Origin: Gentiana macrophylla
Lineage: Eukaryota > Streptophyta > Magnoliopsida > Gentianales > Gentianaceae
Reading direction: 5' to 3'
Assembly: GCA_026214975.1 (NCBI GenBank)
Contig: JAOBSW010000506.1
Location: 1-64,000 of the forward strand
Length of the DNA stretch: 64,000 bases
In this document: in pieces, positions 47,777-59,344 of the stretch
Layout of the letters: each line of letters starts with the position of its first letter
Position numbering within the stretch: position 1 is the first letter of the stretch
The notes under the pieces: model-generated
Told to the model about the DNA's origin: nothing
The model's database searches: none
What the model saw: only the letters and a program-made list of their open reading frames with translations
Program-made: the position numbers and the translations under genes

Positions 47777-49750
47777 TGATATACTACTTTTATATGATTA
47801 AATATACGTTATATTATTATGTTTTATCAACAAATTCTATATAAAATATATGAAATTACAATATAAATGATATGAAATGTTAATCTTTATAATTTAGTAT
47901 AGTTAGTAATAAAACTTAGTAATAATAGTAAAAAGTTATCATTTTGTACCGATTTTAGTAAATCGGAGTGTCGTGTCAGATTTACGTGGGTATTTGTGGT
48001 ATTTTATTGCAGATATATAAGCCAAGACCCCGAGAATCGACATTTTAAAGTATAAACATATCTTTGGAAGGATTTAGAGAATGTCACGAGCTTAAATGGT
48101 CAATCGAATTGCTTAAGTGGTCTAGTGGTCAATCGAAGTGGTCAAGTGGCTAATCGATTTGATTTAGTGGTAATCGAGAAATATCTTCGACAAATGAATG
48201 GCTCATCAAAACGACATCATCTGAAGAAGAGTCCTTCACGAAAGTTGTAGATTTTCCCGAGACCTTTCCGATGCCTCTTGAATCATGATTTTTGGAGATC
48301 CAGAACTCGAGATATGAATTTTATAAGTTATATATAATTATAATTATAATTATATCTCCTCGCACATGCTGATTAATCAAGGAGGTGGAGTTAATCATTA
48401 CACCGGCCCGGTCCGGCCTTGGAATAATTTCTATATATAGGAGATCAGTTGCAAACAGAATCGATGTACCAATATATATATACAATATCCTATATATATT
48501 CTCTATATCTTTTTAATTAGTAGTTTGTAAATAGGCCTTATGCCAAAAATAATAATATCGTAGTACTGTTGTAATGCTCGGGAAATTATCGGAAGTTCGG
48601 TGTTGTTGAAGTCGTTGTAATGTCCGGAAGAATACGACTCTGATTCAGCATTTGTAATCGGGTAAATTTCTAAAGTATTTATGTTTGTTTTTATCTTTTT
48701 AGTTGTTATAATGTTTTTAGGCTAAATCTAATAACTAGCCAAAGTTATGTAATCGTTTTATTTCGATCTTTTCGGTAAAGGAATGCTGTCTAATTAAAAT
48801 TTACTAAAATTGAGTTAATTGAATCTTTTTCTATTTTGTAACGTATTGATAATATTCGGATTGACGTAATTAACCAAGATGAATCGCAACATATAACCTA
48901 ACGATGAACTGACCAGAGAACTTAGGATATGAGATAAAAGATAGAAAAACCGGAGGGTAAAATTGGCCGTGCGTAAAGCGCGACAACGGAATCCTATTTC
49001 CTACCCGGGGGCAGATTTGTCTTGGGAAAAATGAATCTTATTAAAATTGTGCTCGAGATCATAATAATGTTAAAATCAAAGGTTTAATTGAAACTAACAC
49101 CGGAAAGTTAAATCGATCCGCCTGACAACCGGAGCCTTTTGAATAACATCGGCCGTCTGACAAACGGAATAACCTCTTTTATCCGGGGTAGATTTGTACT
49201 CGATACCTGTTCAGACTAACTGAGATTAGCATGGGGCGTTGTGGAGATTAAAGCGATGACAATGACATATGACAATTTCATACGCCGTGTGAGGAGGAAT
49301 TGTTAACCTCGTATACACCGTTTCATTTACTCAATTGGACCTAATATAAAGGGAAAGACCGAGCACATTCCGTTTCTGAAAAAAAGATCGTATAAATCAA
49401 TTATATAAACTTTGGCTAGTTCTCTAATAATATATTGGTATCTATATATTTATATCTATATATATATTTTGCAATCTATGTATATCTATATATATTTATA
49501 TATCTATATATATTATATTAGAATAACTTTTAAATTACGCATTTATTTTATGTTCAGTAGAATAGTAGTAATTTGTGTGATAAAATTGCGGTTTAGATCG
49601 AGTTAATAACAGCTCTTTGGTGTTTAACCACACTTAGAAGAATTACCATGTTTCCCTGAGGATTCGACACTCTGACTCACCACACTAGCACTACAGTTTG
49701 ACCCGGTACACTGCCGGTTAGGATCTATATAGCCTAGAAAAGGTCCGTCA
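47777..49750 (+). repeat. 5' LTR of Athila 2
   Basis: About 1,974 bp, TGATATAC...GTCCGTCA. Features: an array of AATCGA and GGTCAA words at 48095-48180, the GC-rich near-palindrome ACCGGCCCGGTCCGGCC at 48402-48418, a TATA box, and a TA-rich simple stretch at 49436-49520. It contains a frameshifted copy of a short ORF that is open in the 3' LTR. Confidence 0.92.
48432..48439 (+). promoter_or_regulatory. TATA box, Athila 2 5' LTR
   Basis: TATATATA 14 bp after the GC-rich near-palindrome. Same arrangement in the 3' LTR (62712-62719). Confidence 0.7.
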
Positions 49751-49756
49751 GCTTTC

Positions 49757-49774
49757 TGGCGCCGTTGCCGGGGA
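49757..49774 (+). other. Primer-binding site, tRNA-Asp (Athila 2)
   Basis: TGGCGCCGTTGCCGGGGA, a perfect 18-base complement to the 3' end of plant tRNA-Asp, six bases after the LTR. Confidence 0.95.
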
Positions 49775-50094
49775 CACGTCGCTAATTTCTTTCTTTGTGT
49801 CTATGGTTACTACTTGTATTAGCTCAAAATTCTCGAGAATAAGTCAACACTTTTTCTTATCTCATTTCTATTTTATTTTTCGTTGGTATCTACTTTCTTT
49901 AGTTACCAATTTTCTTCTTTTTCGAGCAATTTTTCTATTTTCGTTAGTTTATAACCAGAAGTGGTAAGGCCCCGCTCACTCCTTATAAGACTGACATAAA
50001 CACTTATGAAAGGCAGTTAAGAGTAGAGAGTAAACGTGGTCATACTAGTCAGGGAAATCCTGACCAAGAATCATCTTCAAACAGAAATAAAGAA
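49775..50094 (+). other. 5' leader of Athila 2
   Basis: About 320 bp, T-rich, without a supported coding frame before the gag ATG at 50095. Confidence 0.6.
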
Positions 50095-51318
50095 ATGGCT
50101 GAAACTAGTGATAAAACAAATGAACAGAGGCTAGATCATGCTCCAGGGCATGGACAAAACCCTGTTAACCCTAATAATAATCAAAATCATAATAATAGAA
50201 ATAATCAAGATCGGAACCAGAATAATCGTAATAACCCACCAAACCCGAGACCTATCTGTGATCAAACCGTAAGAAGAAACCAGACCAATAATCCCATTCT
50301 TTTACCCAATGAAGGAGCGAATAATTTTGAAATTAAATCTCATCTTTTTGGTTTAATTGACACAAGAGCCCAATTCCTAGGAGAGGATGATGAAGATCCA
50401 CATCATCATCTCTATCTTTTGAAGAACTGTGCAATCTGACCAAAAGTCAAGGTGCTCATAAGGAACTAACGAGGATGACTATGTTTCCTTTTCTCTAAAA
50501 GGGCGAGCCCGAGATTGGTTTATGTCTCTTCCACATCATTCACTTACTAGTTGGGAGGATATTCAAACTGAATTTCGAAACAATATTTCACTCTGGGACG
50601 AAATTTGGAATTAAAAGTCGAGGTTGCTAACTTTAGACAAGGATCTCAAGAAGCGCTTTGGGAATGCCAGGAAAGATTTAAAAAGTTGTTAAGAGCCTGT
50701 CCCGATCATGGTTATTCCTTAGATATGCAAATTCAACTTTTCTGTCGTAAATTAAGAAAAGATTCACGTGCAGATGTAGATCATGCATATGGTGGTTCTT
50801 TAATGATGAGTGAAGCTCAAATAGTTTATGATGCTATAGAAAAGATTTCAAAAAATAACAGAATGTGGGAAACCGGTTCTAGCACCAGAAAAGTAGCTTT
50901 TGCAGGAGAATGTACATCTAATACGGAAGTTCTAGCACATTTAGAAAATTTGAGTAGGAAATTTGATGGCCTACAGTCAAACAAAAACCAAAATTCAGAA
51001 AATAGTACACCAACTGAATACTCAAATCAGGATAATATAGGGATCGAAGAACCAACAGGATATTCAAGAGAGGAGGTGAGTTTTCTTCAGCAGCATAGGA
51101 ATTTGAACAATGCATACTCAAACTCGTTTAATGCGATTAGAAGAGATCACCCTACTTTTCGATGGTCTGAAAACCCTAGTAAGCAAGGACAACCGCCATA
51201 TCCAGTTTCATATAGGAATATGAATAATAATCAAGTTTATCAAGAGAATACATCTAATCAGAATTACAATCATTACCTAGATCATATCCTCAATATACCA
51301 CTCAAAGTATACCAGTAA
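50095..51318 (+). pseudogene. gag: Athila 2 gag
   Basis: Starts at ATG 50095 (MAETSDKTNEQRLDHAPG). The N-terminus is Asn-rich and low-complexity (NNQNHNNRNNQDRNQNNRNN). The capsid-type domain has the block LKGRARDWFMSLPHHSL near 50500 and continues at 50605-51318 (ECQERFKKLLRACPDHGYS, LIDTRAQFLGEDDEDPHHH). Two compensating breaks lie at 50437 and about 50600. The C-terminal part is again Asn/Gln-rich. Similar in plan to Athila 1 gag but diverged. Confidence 0.82.
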
Positions 51319-51368
51319 CTCAGAGTTCAACTCAACCTGCAGAAGGAGTTGAAAAATGGGAAAAACTA

Positions 51369-52676
51369 ATGGAAAATATGATGGGTGTAGTATCTACTCA
51401 AGCTAAGAATATGGAAACAATGATGACTTCTATTGGTACAGTCACTAAAGATATGAGTACAATGAAAACATCTATGAGTGGACATGATAACAGAATGAGA
51501 ACGATAGAAGCCTCATTAAGGAATATGGAAGATCATTTGAGTAGGGAAGGTGAACGTAATAACAGTAGACCTCCAGGAGGATTACCAAGCAATACTGAAA
51601 GAAATCCGAGAGAGGTAAATGTTGTAGTTACGAGAAGTAGAAAACTCTGTGGTAGTAATGAAGTAGAAAACTTCGGGAATAATGAAGTAGAAAATGATTT
51701 AGATGGAAAAAATGATGAAACTAAAGATGAACTTGAATTCACTGATGAGGAAGAAGAAATTATAGAGAATTTCTTGAAAAGGAATAGAAGTTTGGAACCT
51801 GAGAATGAAGGTGAGAAATGGGTAAAAATCCTTAAGATTTTGAAAGATCCCATGGAAAAAGATTTAAGGACTTTATTCAAGGAACATGTTAGAATGGAAG
51901 ATAATGAAAACAAGGATAAGAAACAAGAAGAACAGAAGGAATCTGAAGTAGAGATTGATTCAGGGAATGTTTTAAAAGAAAAAACTCAAGATCATGATAC
52001 TTGGCAATCAAGTAATACTCAAAAGTTTAAGGAAAAAGGAAAAGAGAAAATGACTTTGGGATCAAAGGTTATAGATTTAGAATCTTTACCTTACCCACCT
52101 AAAGCTCAAATTAAAAAGATTAAAACTGATCAGAAGTATGCTCGTTTCCTTGATACTTTTCGTCATATTCATGTTAATATCCCTGTTATCGAAGCTCTAA
52201 TTAGTATGCCTGCTTATGGAAAGTTTCTGAAAGATATTCTATCAAACAAGAAAAAATTAGAGGAATATGAGAATATATGCCTAAATGAAGAATGTTCTGC
52301 AGTTTTGCAGAATAAGTTACCACCTAAACTGAAAGATCCTGGAAGTTTTACCATTCCGTGTGAAATTGGAGGATTTCTGTTTAAGAAGGTCTTATGTGAT
52401 CTTGGAGCTAGTATAAATCTCATGTCTTATGAGGATTATAAGAAGCTAGGCATAGGAAAGCTTGCTAAAACTGAAATGACTCTGCAGATGGCAGATAGAT
52501 CGATTAAATACCCTAAAGGAATTATTGAAGATGTATTGGTTAAAGTAGACAAGTTCTATTTTCCAGTAGACTTTGTAGTTATGGAAATGGAAGAAGGATA
52601 TTCAGCGCCACTTATCTTAGGTCGACCATTTAAGCTCACAGGAAGAACTTTAATAGATGTCCGAAAGGAGAGTTAA
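51369..52676 (+). CDS. Athila 2 gag C-terminus and aspartic protease
   Basis: An intact 435-codon frame. Residues 1-70 are Met/Thr-rich and helical, and residues 100-230 are strongly charged (DGKNDETKDELEFTDEEEEI). The protease follows at about residues 325-430, with active-site DLGASINLMS (Asp codon 52398-52400, residue 344) and the closing block APLILGRPFKL. Leu in place of Ser/Thr after the Asp (DLGA) is, to my knowledge, seen in Athila proteases. The frame differs from 50095-51318 by a shift at about 51320, so this may be one gag-pol chain broken there. Confidence 0.8.
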   Translation: MENMMGVVSTQAKNMETMMTSIGTVTKDMSTMKTSMSGHDNRMRTIEASLRNMEDHLSREGERNNSRPPGGLPSNTERNPREVNVVVTRSRKLCGSNEVENFGNNEVENDLDGKNDETKDELEFTDEEEEIIENFLKRNRSLEPENEGEKWVKILKILKDPMEKDLRTLFKEHVRMEDNENKDKKQEEQKESEVEIDSGNVLKEKTQDHDTWQSSNTQKFKEKGKEKMTLGSKVIDLESLPYPPKAQIKKIKTDQKYARFLDTFRHIHVNIPVIEALISMPAYGKFLKDILSNKKKLEEYENICLNEECSAVLQNKLPPKLKDPGSFTIPCEIGGFLFKKVLCDLGASINLMSYEDYKKLGIGKLAKTEMTLQMADRSIKYPKGIIEDVLVKVDKFYFPVDFVVMEMEEGYSAPLILGRPFKLTGRTLIDVRKES

Positions 52677-54318
52677 TTCGAGAGTCAATGAAGATGAAGT
52701 TACTTTCAATATTTTCAAAGCTATGGAACATCCATACAGATCACGTAATCATGTTCTTTTATAGAAGATATTCATTCTGTCTATGATATTCAGTTACCAA
52801 CTTTTGAAGACAGATTAGAAGAATGCTTAACTCTGTCTATCTATAAGGAAGATGAGAAAGACACCGAAATGAAAGAGATAATCCTTTCTCTAGATAAAGG
52901 AAGTTTTACTTTTAAACCATCATGGCATAAGTATTTGGAATTAGAACTAGAAGGACGGGTTCTTAAACCATCACCTGGAAGATCCACCTAAGAATCGGAA
53001 TTGAAACCGTTACCATTAAATCAAGTATGCTTTTCTTGAAACTAATAATCTATTACGGTTATTATTTCATCATCTTTAATCGAGCAACAAGAAGATCAAT
53101 TACTTAGAATGTTGAAAAAGCATAAGAAAGCTTTTGGATGGACAGTTGCCGATATTCGAGGTATTAGCCCTGAGATTTGCGTTCATAAGATAATTATGAA
53201 GGAAGATGATAAACCTTGTATTCAACCGCAACGCCGCCTCAACCCAAATTTGCAGTTAATTGTTAAGAAAGAGGTAATTAAGCTATGAGAAATGGGGATA
53301 ATTTTCCCATATCGGATAGTGAATGGGTTAGTCCAACTCAAGTTGTACCAAAGAAAGGAGGTTTCACAAGTGAAAGAGAATGAAAAGAATGAATGGATTC
53401 CGACAAGAGAGATTACAAAGTTATCGAATGTGCATTGATTTTAGAAAACTAAATGATCATACTAAGAAAGATCATCATCCACTTCCATTCATAGTTCGGA
53501 TGTTGGAGCGTTTAAGTGGACATAAGTATTCTTGTTTCCTAGATGGTTATTCGGGATATTTACTGATTTTCATTGCGTTAGGAGATAGAGAAAAACTACT
53601 TTCACATGTCCTTATGGAACTTTTGCTTATAAAAGAATGCCGTTTGGTTTATGTAATGCACCACTATGTTTCAAAGGTGTATGATGGCTATATTTCTTTG
53701 ATATGGTTGAGAAATTCTTAGAAATTTTTATGGATGACTTTAGTGTTTACGGAGACTCATTTGATGTTTGTTTGTTACACTTAGAACGAGTGTTACAACG
53801 CTTATTTGTGAAGATACCAATTTAGTACTAAATCGGGAAAAATGTCACTTAATGGTATCGAAGGAATTGTTTTAGGACATAGAATCTCTGAAGAATGTAT
53901 TGAAGTTGATAAAGCTAAAGTCGAAGTAATTGAAAAATTACATCCACCAGTTAATTTAAGAACTCTAAGAGGATTTCTCGGACATGCAGGATTTTATAGA
54001 AGGTTCATTGCCGATTTTTCAAAAATAGCAAAGCCTCTAAGTCATTTGCTTGAAAAGGAAGTACCTTTTAACTTTGATAGTAAATGTATGGAAGCCTTTC
54101 AGACTCTTAAAGCGAGGTTAACTACTGCACCAGTGTTAGTAGCACCAGATTGGAGTTTGCCGTTTGAGATTATGTGTGATGCCAGTGATTTAGCTGTAGG
54201 AGCTGTTTTAGGTCAAAGGTATAACAAAATTCTCAAAGCAATATACTATGCGTCTCTCACATTAATTATTTGCTCAACTAAATTATGCAACTCTGTAAAA
54301 AGAAGCTCATTATTGTGA
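52677..54318 (+). pseudogene. pol: Athila 2 reverse transcriptase and start of RNase H
   Basis: Heavily frameshifted. Pieces: the RT N-terminal extension (52740-53130), QRRLNPNLQ and PTQVVPKKGG near 53230-53360, 53380-53721 (YRMCIDFRKLNDHTKKDHHP, FLDGYSGYLL), and the catalytic MDDFSVYGDS at about 53730-53760. Then 53842-54318 has GIVLGHRISEECIEVDKAK, RGFLGHAGFYRRFIADF and the RNase H opening [15 protein letters not shown]. The domain identity is firm; the enzyme cannot be made from this copy. Confidence 0.88.
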
Positions 54319-55899
54319 TTTTTGCCTTAGATAAGTTTCGATCGTACATTGTTGGTTCTAAGGTAATAATTTATACTGAGACCATTCAAAGATCAAGTAT
54401 TTCTTGAGTAAGAAAGATGCTAAACCTCGTCTTCTTAGATGGATTCTCTTACTTCAAGAATTCGATATTGAAATTAAGGATAAAAAAGGAAGTGAGAATG
54501 TAGTAGCAGATCATCTAAGTAGAATGGAAAATGAAGAAATAGAAAATGAAATAAAAGATTTATTTCCTGATGAACAACTGTTTAGAATAGATACTCCTTC
54601 AACCATGCAGTTATTAAAGAATAAAATTCCTTCTAAGGAAATGTCACATTGGTTTGGAGATATCATTAATTACTTAACCTGTGATTATATTCCGTCTCAT
54701 TGGACTTGGCAGCAGAAAAAGAAGTTCTTTTATGACTTAAAATTTTATTACTGGGAGGAACCAGACCTTTTCCGTAAATGTTCGGATGGGATAATCAGAA
54801 AATGTGTGCCTGATAATGAAATTTTAAGTGTTTTGTCGTTTTGTCATGATCGTGAGGCAGGAGGTCATCATGGAGGTTGGAAAACTGCTTTTAAACTTTT
54901 ACAATGTGGTTTTTATTGGCCTACACTATATAGAGATGCTTATAAGTATGTTAAATCTTGTGAATCTTGTCAAAAATGGGGAAATGTATCTAAAAAACAT
55001 GAAATGCCTATGCAACCTATTTTAGAATGTGAGTTATTTGATGTTTGGGGTATAGATTTCATGGGACCTTTCCCTATTTCGTTTGGAAAAAGATTTATTC
55101 TTGTAATGGTAGATTATGTTTCAAAATGGGTAGAAGCTGAAGCTCTTCCAACTAATGATACCAAAGTTGTCATACGATTCCTTAAAAAGAATATATTTAC
55201 CAGATATGGCATTCCGAGGGCTATCATTAGTGATGAGGTCACACTTTTGTAATAAACCATTTACTAAGATAGTTGAAAAATATGGTGTAACGCATAAGTT
55301 AGGAACGCCCTATCATCCACAAACCAGTGGACAGGTAGAGGTGTCAAATAGAGAAATCAAAAGAATCGTGGAGAAAACAATGGACTCAAATCGTAAAAAC
55401 TGGGCAGTTAAATTAGATGATGCATTATGGGCGTACAGAACAGCTTTTAAAACACCAATTGGTTGTTCTCCCTATAAGCTAGTCTTTGGTAAGTCTTGTC
55501 ATCTCAGGTTGAGTTAGAACACCGAGCCTTCTGGGCTATTAGATTTCTGAATTTCGATCCTAAGGTCGGTGACCATAGATTGCTTCAATTAATCGAACTA
55601 GAAGAATTTCGCCTCGATTCTTATGAAAATGCTCGAATCTACAAGGAACGCATACGAAATCTTTCCATGATAAGAGAATCTTTAAACGTGAGTTCCATGT
55701 AGGTGATCGAGTGCTTTTGTACAATTCACGTTTAAAGTTGTTTCGGGTAAGCTTAAATCAAGATGGACAGTCCATTCAAAGTAACACGGGTTTACAAATC
55801 GAGGCTGTTGAACTAACGATGGAATCGACTTTTATAGCCAATGGCCACATGAGTAAAGTTATTTGTGGAGGAGAAGGAATCACACTAAAAAAGAAGTAA
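54319..55899 (+). pseudogene. pol: Athila 2 RNase H end and integrase
   Basis: 54404-55252 is open: RNase H end ([14 protein letters not shown]), then integrase with the zinc region ([17 protein letters not shown]) and the first catalytic D in [11 protein letters not shown]. The frame breaks at [10 protein letters not shown] (55230), where Athila 1 reads SDEGTHFCN. It continues in another frame (55240-55517) with [12 protein letters not shown] (the catalytic E) and [15 protein letters not shown], and 55496-55702 gives [17 protein letters not shown]. The C-terminal region degrades by about 55899. Confidence 0.9.
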
Positions 55900-57314
55900 T
55901 GCTACCGATTGATCCCCGACAAATTGAAAAAGCGAAAAAGCGAAAAATGAAAAGCGAGAAATCGAAATCAACCGAATACCGGTGCTATCTATCTTTACTC
56001 TACTTTTCTCGTGTTTTTATTTATGTTTAACTTCTTTTCGTCTTTTACCGGATAGACGTAAAAGAAGCTGGATGCCTTTTAGATAGATTAGGAGTTTTGT
56101 TTTACTTTTAAAATTAGGCCTTGATAAAGATGTCGCGTTTTCTATAGAAGCTTTAGTTTTTAACAAAACAAGAAATTGTTGAGAGAGATAAGATTGGGAG
56201 AAGTTTGTAATGGAACATCAAGAAGTGCAATATAAAGAAGGGCAAAATTTCACGAGAGATCAGAATCTGTGGAAAAAGTGAACATGTTGGACGCTGTGGG
56301 AAGAACACAACCAAATCCCAGGATGAGTGTTTGAATATTGTTAGGAAGGGAACGATTAGGTGGTTATCCGAAAATCCCGATGGAATTCCGAGAGATAATT
56401 CAAATGCCTCGTTTTTAGGAGTTAGGTTGATTGAACGTTACATCAGAACTCTGGAAGGAACCCCTTAAGTTTTGAGTCTTTTCTTATGTTTTATTTTATA
56501 AAATTTTCGCATAACTTCTGAAATTTTATAAAATTGGATCTTTATGAAATTTGAGGAGTTTTATAAAAGTTTTATAAAAGTTCTTTTTGAGTTTTAATTT
56601 AGATGTTTTATAAGAGTTAATATAAATTTATTAAATTTTTATAAGCTTTTTATTAAGTGTTATAAAATTTTTATTAAATTTTAGAAATTGTTATAAAATT
56701 ATAAGATTTCCTTCAAATTTTATTTTTAAAGTTTTTAATGCAGTTTTAATCAAGTTTAATTAAGTTTTATAAGAATTTTTATAAGTTTTAATCAAAAATC
56801 ATAAAAAGTAAAAAAAAATCGGAAAAAGTGAAAAAAAAATGGGCACGGACCGATCCGTCCCTGAACCCGGACCGATCCGGGGTCTAAATGGATAAAAACG
56901 GGGACCCTTTCTTTTTCTTCTTCTCCTTCCCTAAATTTTTCTTGCCGCCGCACCCCACACCCAAACCCCACCACTCGAAAATTTTCTTCCACAAAACTTC
57001 ATCTCACACTACACCGCTACTTGATTTCTTCCTACATTCATCTACTCTCTTCCACAAAAGTTACAAAAATCAAAAAGGATAAAAAAAAACAAGCTACATT
57101 TTTTCCGGCGACTTTATCACTTTTCCGGCCTACTTTTCAACGTTTTCTTCATATTAAGGTATTATTTAGTTTATTTAGTTATCAATTTCGTATTTTTCAT
57201 AATTTTTTAGATTAATTTCAACTGTTTTAATTTTTGAGTGCGTTGTGACATTTTTATTTTTTTGTTGTTTTTGTTGTTGTTTTTATTGTTGATTGGCTTT
57301 ACCAGTATCGTAGA
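55900..57314 (+). other. Spacer between integrase and first extra ORF, Athila 2
   Basis: About 1.4 kb. Low-complexity AAAAGCGAAAAA runs (55928-55970), a stretch dominated by TTTTATAA repeats (56480-56800), then two GC-rich near-palindromes GGACCGATCCGTCC (56847-56860) and CCGGACCGATCCGG (56867-56880). A pyrimidine-rich leader follows up to ATG 57315. The last 500 bp look like a promoter plus untranslated leader, but I see no firm TATA box. Confidence 0.55.
56847..56880. promoter_or_regulatory. GC-rich near-palindromes upstream of first extra ORF
   Basis: GGACCGATCCGTCC and CCGGACCGATCCGG, 6 bp apart, about 440 bp before ATG 57315. They are embedded in AT-rich DNA and related to the LTR and 59135-59154 elements. 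Confidence 0.45.
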
Positions 57315-58784
57315 ATGGCTGAGTCGAGTAAAAGAATCTCTAAAAAGCGAAAATCAAACATTCCTATATCAACTCCGGTAGTAGGCACAATAATTTTATC
57401 ACCCGAAGAAGAAGCCGTAAGCTTTAATAAAACAGCATCACAAGAAGCTAAGAACGCGTATGAGAGGATTTATAGTAAATGTGATGTTTTGGTTGAGAGA
57501 GGATTAGATTTGGATGACTTAGGTGATGAGGTTAAAAATATTTTTACAAGACGTCAGTGGTTAGAACTAGCAGCCAGAAGAGAAGGGGAGATCAATACGA
57601 CTTTAGTAGCTGAATTTTATTCGGTTTTGTCTACTATGTCGTAAGATGAGCTTAATCAGTCGCAAACTGTACCCCTAAGAGCTAGAAATGTTCCTTTTAA
57701 CCCGGCCATGATTAACGCAATTTTAGGAGTTGAAGTTTTTCCTGATGATGAAGATTACATGGTAGTTTGGAATTTAGATGATCCTGCAAGTTTTGAGCAG
57801 ACGGCCCTGAGAGCTCAGCACACTTTTGACCCAACCGCTGTGTGGGTTGAAAACAGGTTTAACTATGGGAAATGTATTAGAGGTTTAAGGGCAATTAAAA
57901 GATTTATTAGTCATAGTCTCTATCCTTCGAGTAAACATACTGCTTTTGGAAAGGAAGATGTTTGTATCGCTTGGGCGATGGTAAATGATGTGAAAGTGGA
58001 TGTTGGAAAAGTAATTTTTAAAAGAATTTTCGAGAGTATTGTCATCGCCAGACCAGGGAGTCATATGTACTTCCCTTGTTTTATCTCAGATTTATGTCGT
58101 AGGATGGGAGTACCATTCCTGCCTAATGACAAGTTAGCTCTGGCAGATGCACCTCTGATTGGACCAAGTTTGACTAGGCTTCCAGATGGTAGGATAAGCT
58201 CTTTGATTAGAAGCCGTCAAACTCAACCAGCTCCACCAGTTTTCACATCTTCTTCTTTTCCATCTTTTTCTAGTCAGCCTCAACAAACTCCTTTCTCCAA
58301 CACTATAACTTATGATATGTTTCAATCTTTAGTATCAGACGTTGCACGTGGTCAAGCCAACATGGCTTTGTATGCTGAAAGTAATAGGCAGTGGTGTGAT
58401 GATATTCGTAGAGGTTTAAGGAGAAACGAGCATTTGCTTCGTAATCCTACTTTTGATGATCCTGCCTATCCACCTTGTCAGTCTGATCCGTATACCTTAC
58501 CAGATTGGGTAGCACCTATTCCACCACCTTCGAGCTTTCATCCAACGTCCTATCCTTTTGGAGGCCAATCGAGTGGTACAGGTGTATTTTTGACAGGTAT
58601 TCAGAGACCAGTGATGTCTAGTTGGGGAGGATTCACTGAGTTTGCACATATCATTACTGGCATGAGTTCGATGGGACTTGATAGTTCAGTCAGGACCACG
58701 ACTACAGTTCAGCCGCCAGCTTCTCAGTCGTTTCCGAGTTCGAGCTTTCATGTTGATCTTGAGGAAGATTTTGAAGAAGATTGA
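57315..58784 (+). pseudogene. Athila 2 extra ORF 1 (post-integrase plant-transposon domain)
   Basis: 489 codons in one frame with a single internal stop (TAA at 57642-57644, codon 110). The N-terminus is basic (SSKRISKKRKSN). The domain includes REGEINTTLVAEFYSVLST, PLRARNVPFNPAMINAIL, GLRAIKRFISHSLYPS and KEDVCIAWAMVNDVKVDVG. Its end is CRRMGVPFLPND. The rest is Ser/Pro/Gln-rich and ends acidic (LEEDFEED). It aligns by eye with extra ORF 2 and with the N-terminal third of Sirevirus B's post-pol ORF. I believe it belongs to the group annotated as 'putative plant transposon protein'. Biochemical function is unknown. No membrane segment or catalytic motif is recognised. Confidence 0.8.
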
Positions 58785-59344
58785 ATTTCATGACTATGTT
58801 TGATTAAACATTTTTACTGCACGTTTTATTCGACATTTTCATTTAGATATTGGTTTGTTTTCGTTTTCGTTTGTTTTCGTTTTATAATCGTTTTATCGAA
58901 ATATGGTTTTCATTCTAAATCGTTTTAATTTTTATAAACTATAAAAAACCCAAAAATAATTTTGTATCATTATTAAGTCATTTTCAAAATATAATGTGTC
59001 GTTTTATCAAGTCCGTATCAAGTTCAAACTTTAAAAATATATCTTCAAAGCATGTGTAGGTATTGTTACACATGTGAGAAGTAAAAACAAAAACCAATTT
59101 GACTTTTACCTCTGTACTAGGTGAAATGATCTAGAGGCCGGACCGGTCCGGCCTATTCTCGGCCCGAGCCGTGAAGAAAGAGGGGTGAGTAATTCTAGAG
59201 TTTGTCTGATACAGCCACGTATGTTTTATTTACTTCTATTAAAGGAAAGAGGCCAGGAAGTAAAACATTGCCATTCCTTTCACCTTCTACCTTGTTACTT
59301 TTATTTATTACTTTCATCTGTTTTAAATTTTTCATCTGTTTTAA
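58785..59344 (+). other. Spacer between extra ORFs, Athila 2
   Basis: About 560 bp, AT-rich. It contains the perfect 20-bp palindrome at 59135-59154 about 190 bp before the next ATG. Confidence 0.6.
59135..59154. promoter_or_regulatory. Perfect 20-bp GC-rich palindrome
   Basis: AGGCCGGACCGGTCCGGCCT reads the same on both strands. Family members lie in the LTRs just before the TATA box and upstream of extra ORF 1. Confidence 0.6.

Noticed and set aside
49412..49606. ORF with Tyr-Ile repeats in the Athila 2 LTR (also 63699-63893)
   Set aside because: It is the translation of TATATA/ATCTAT simple sequence.
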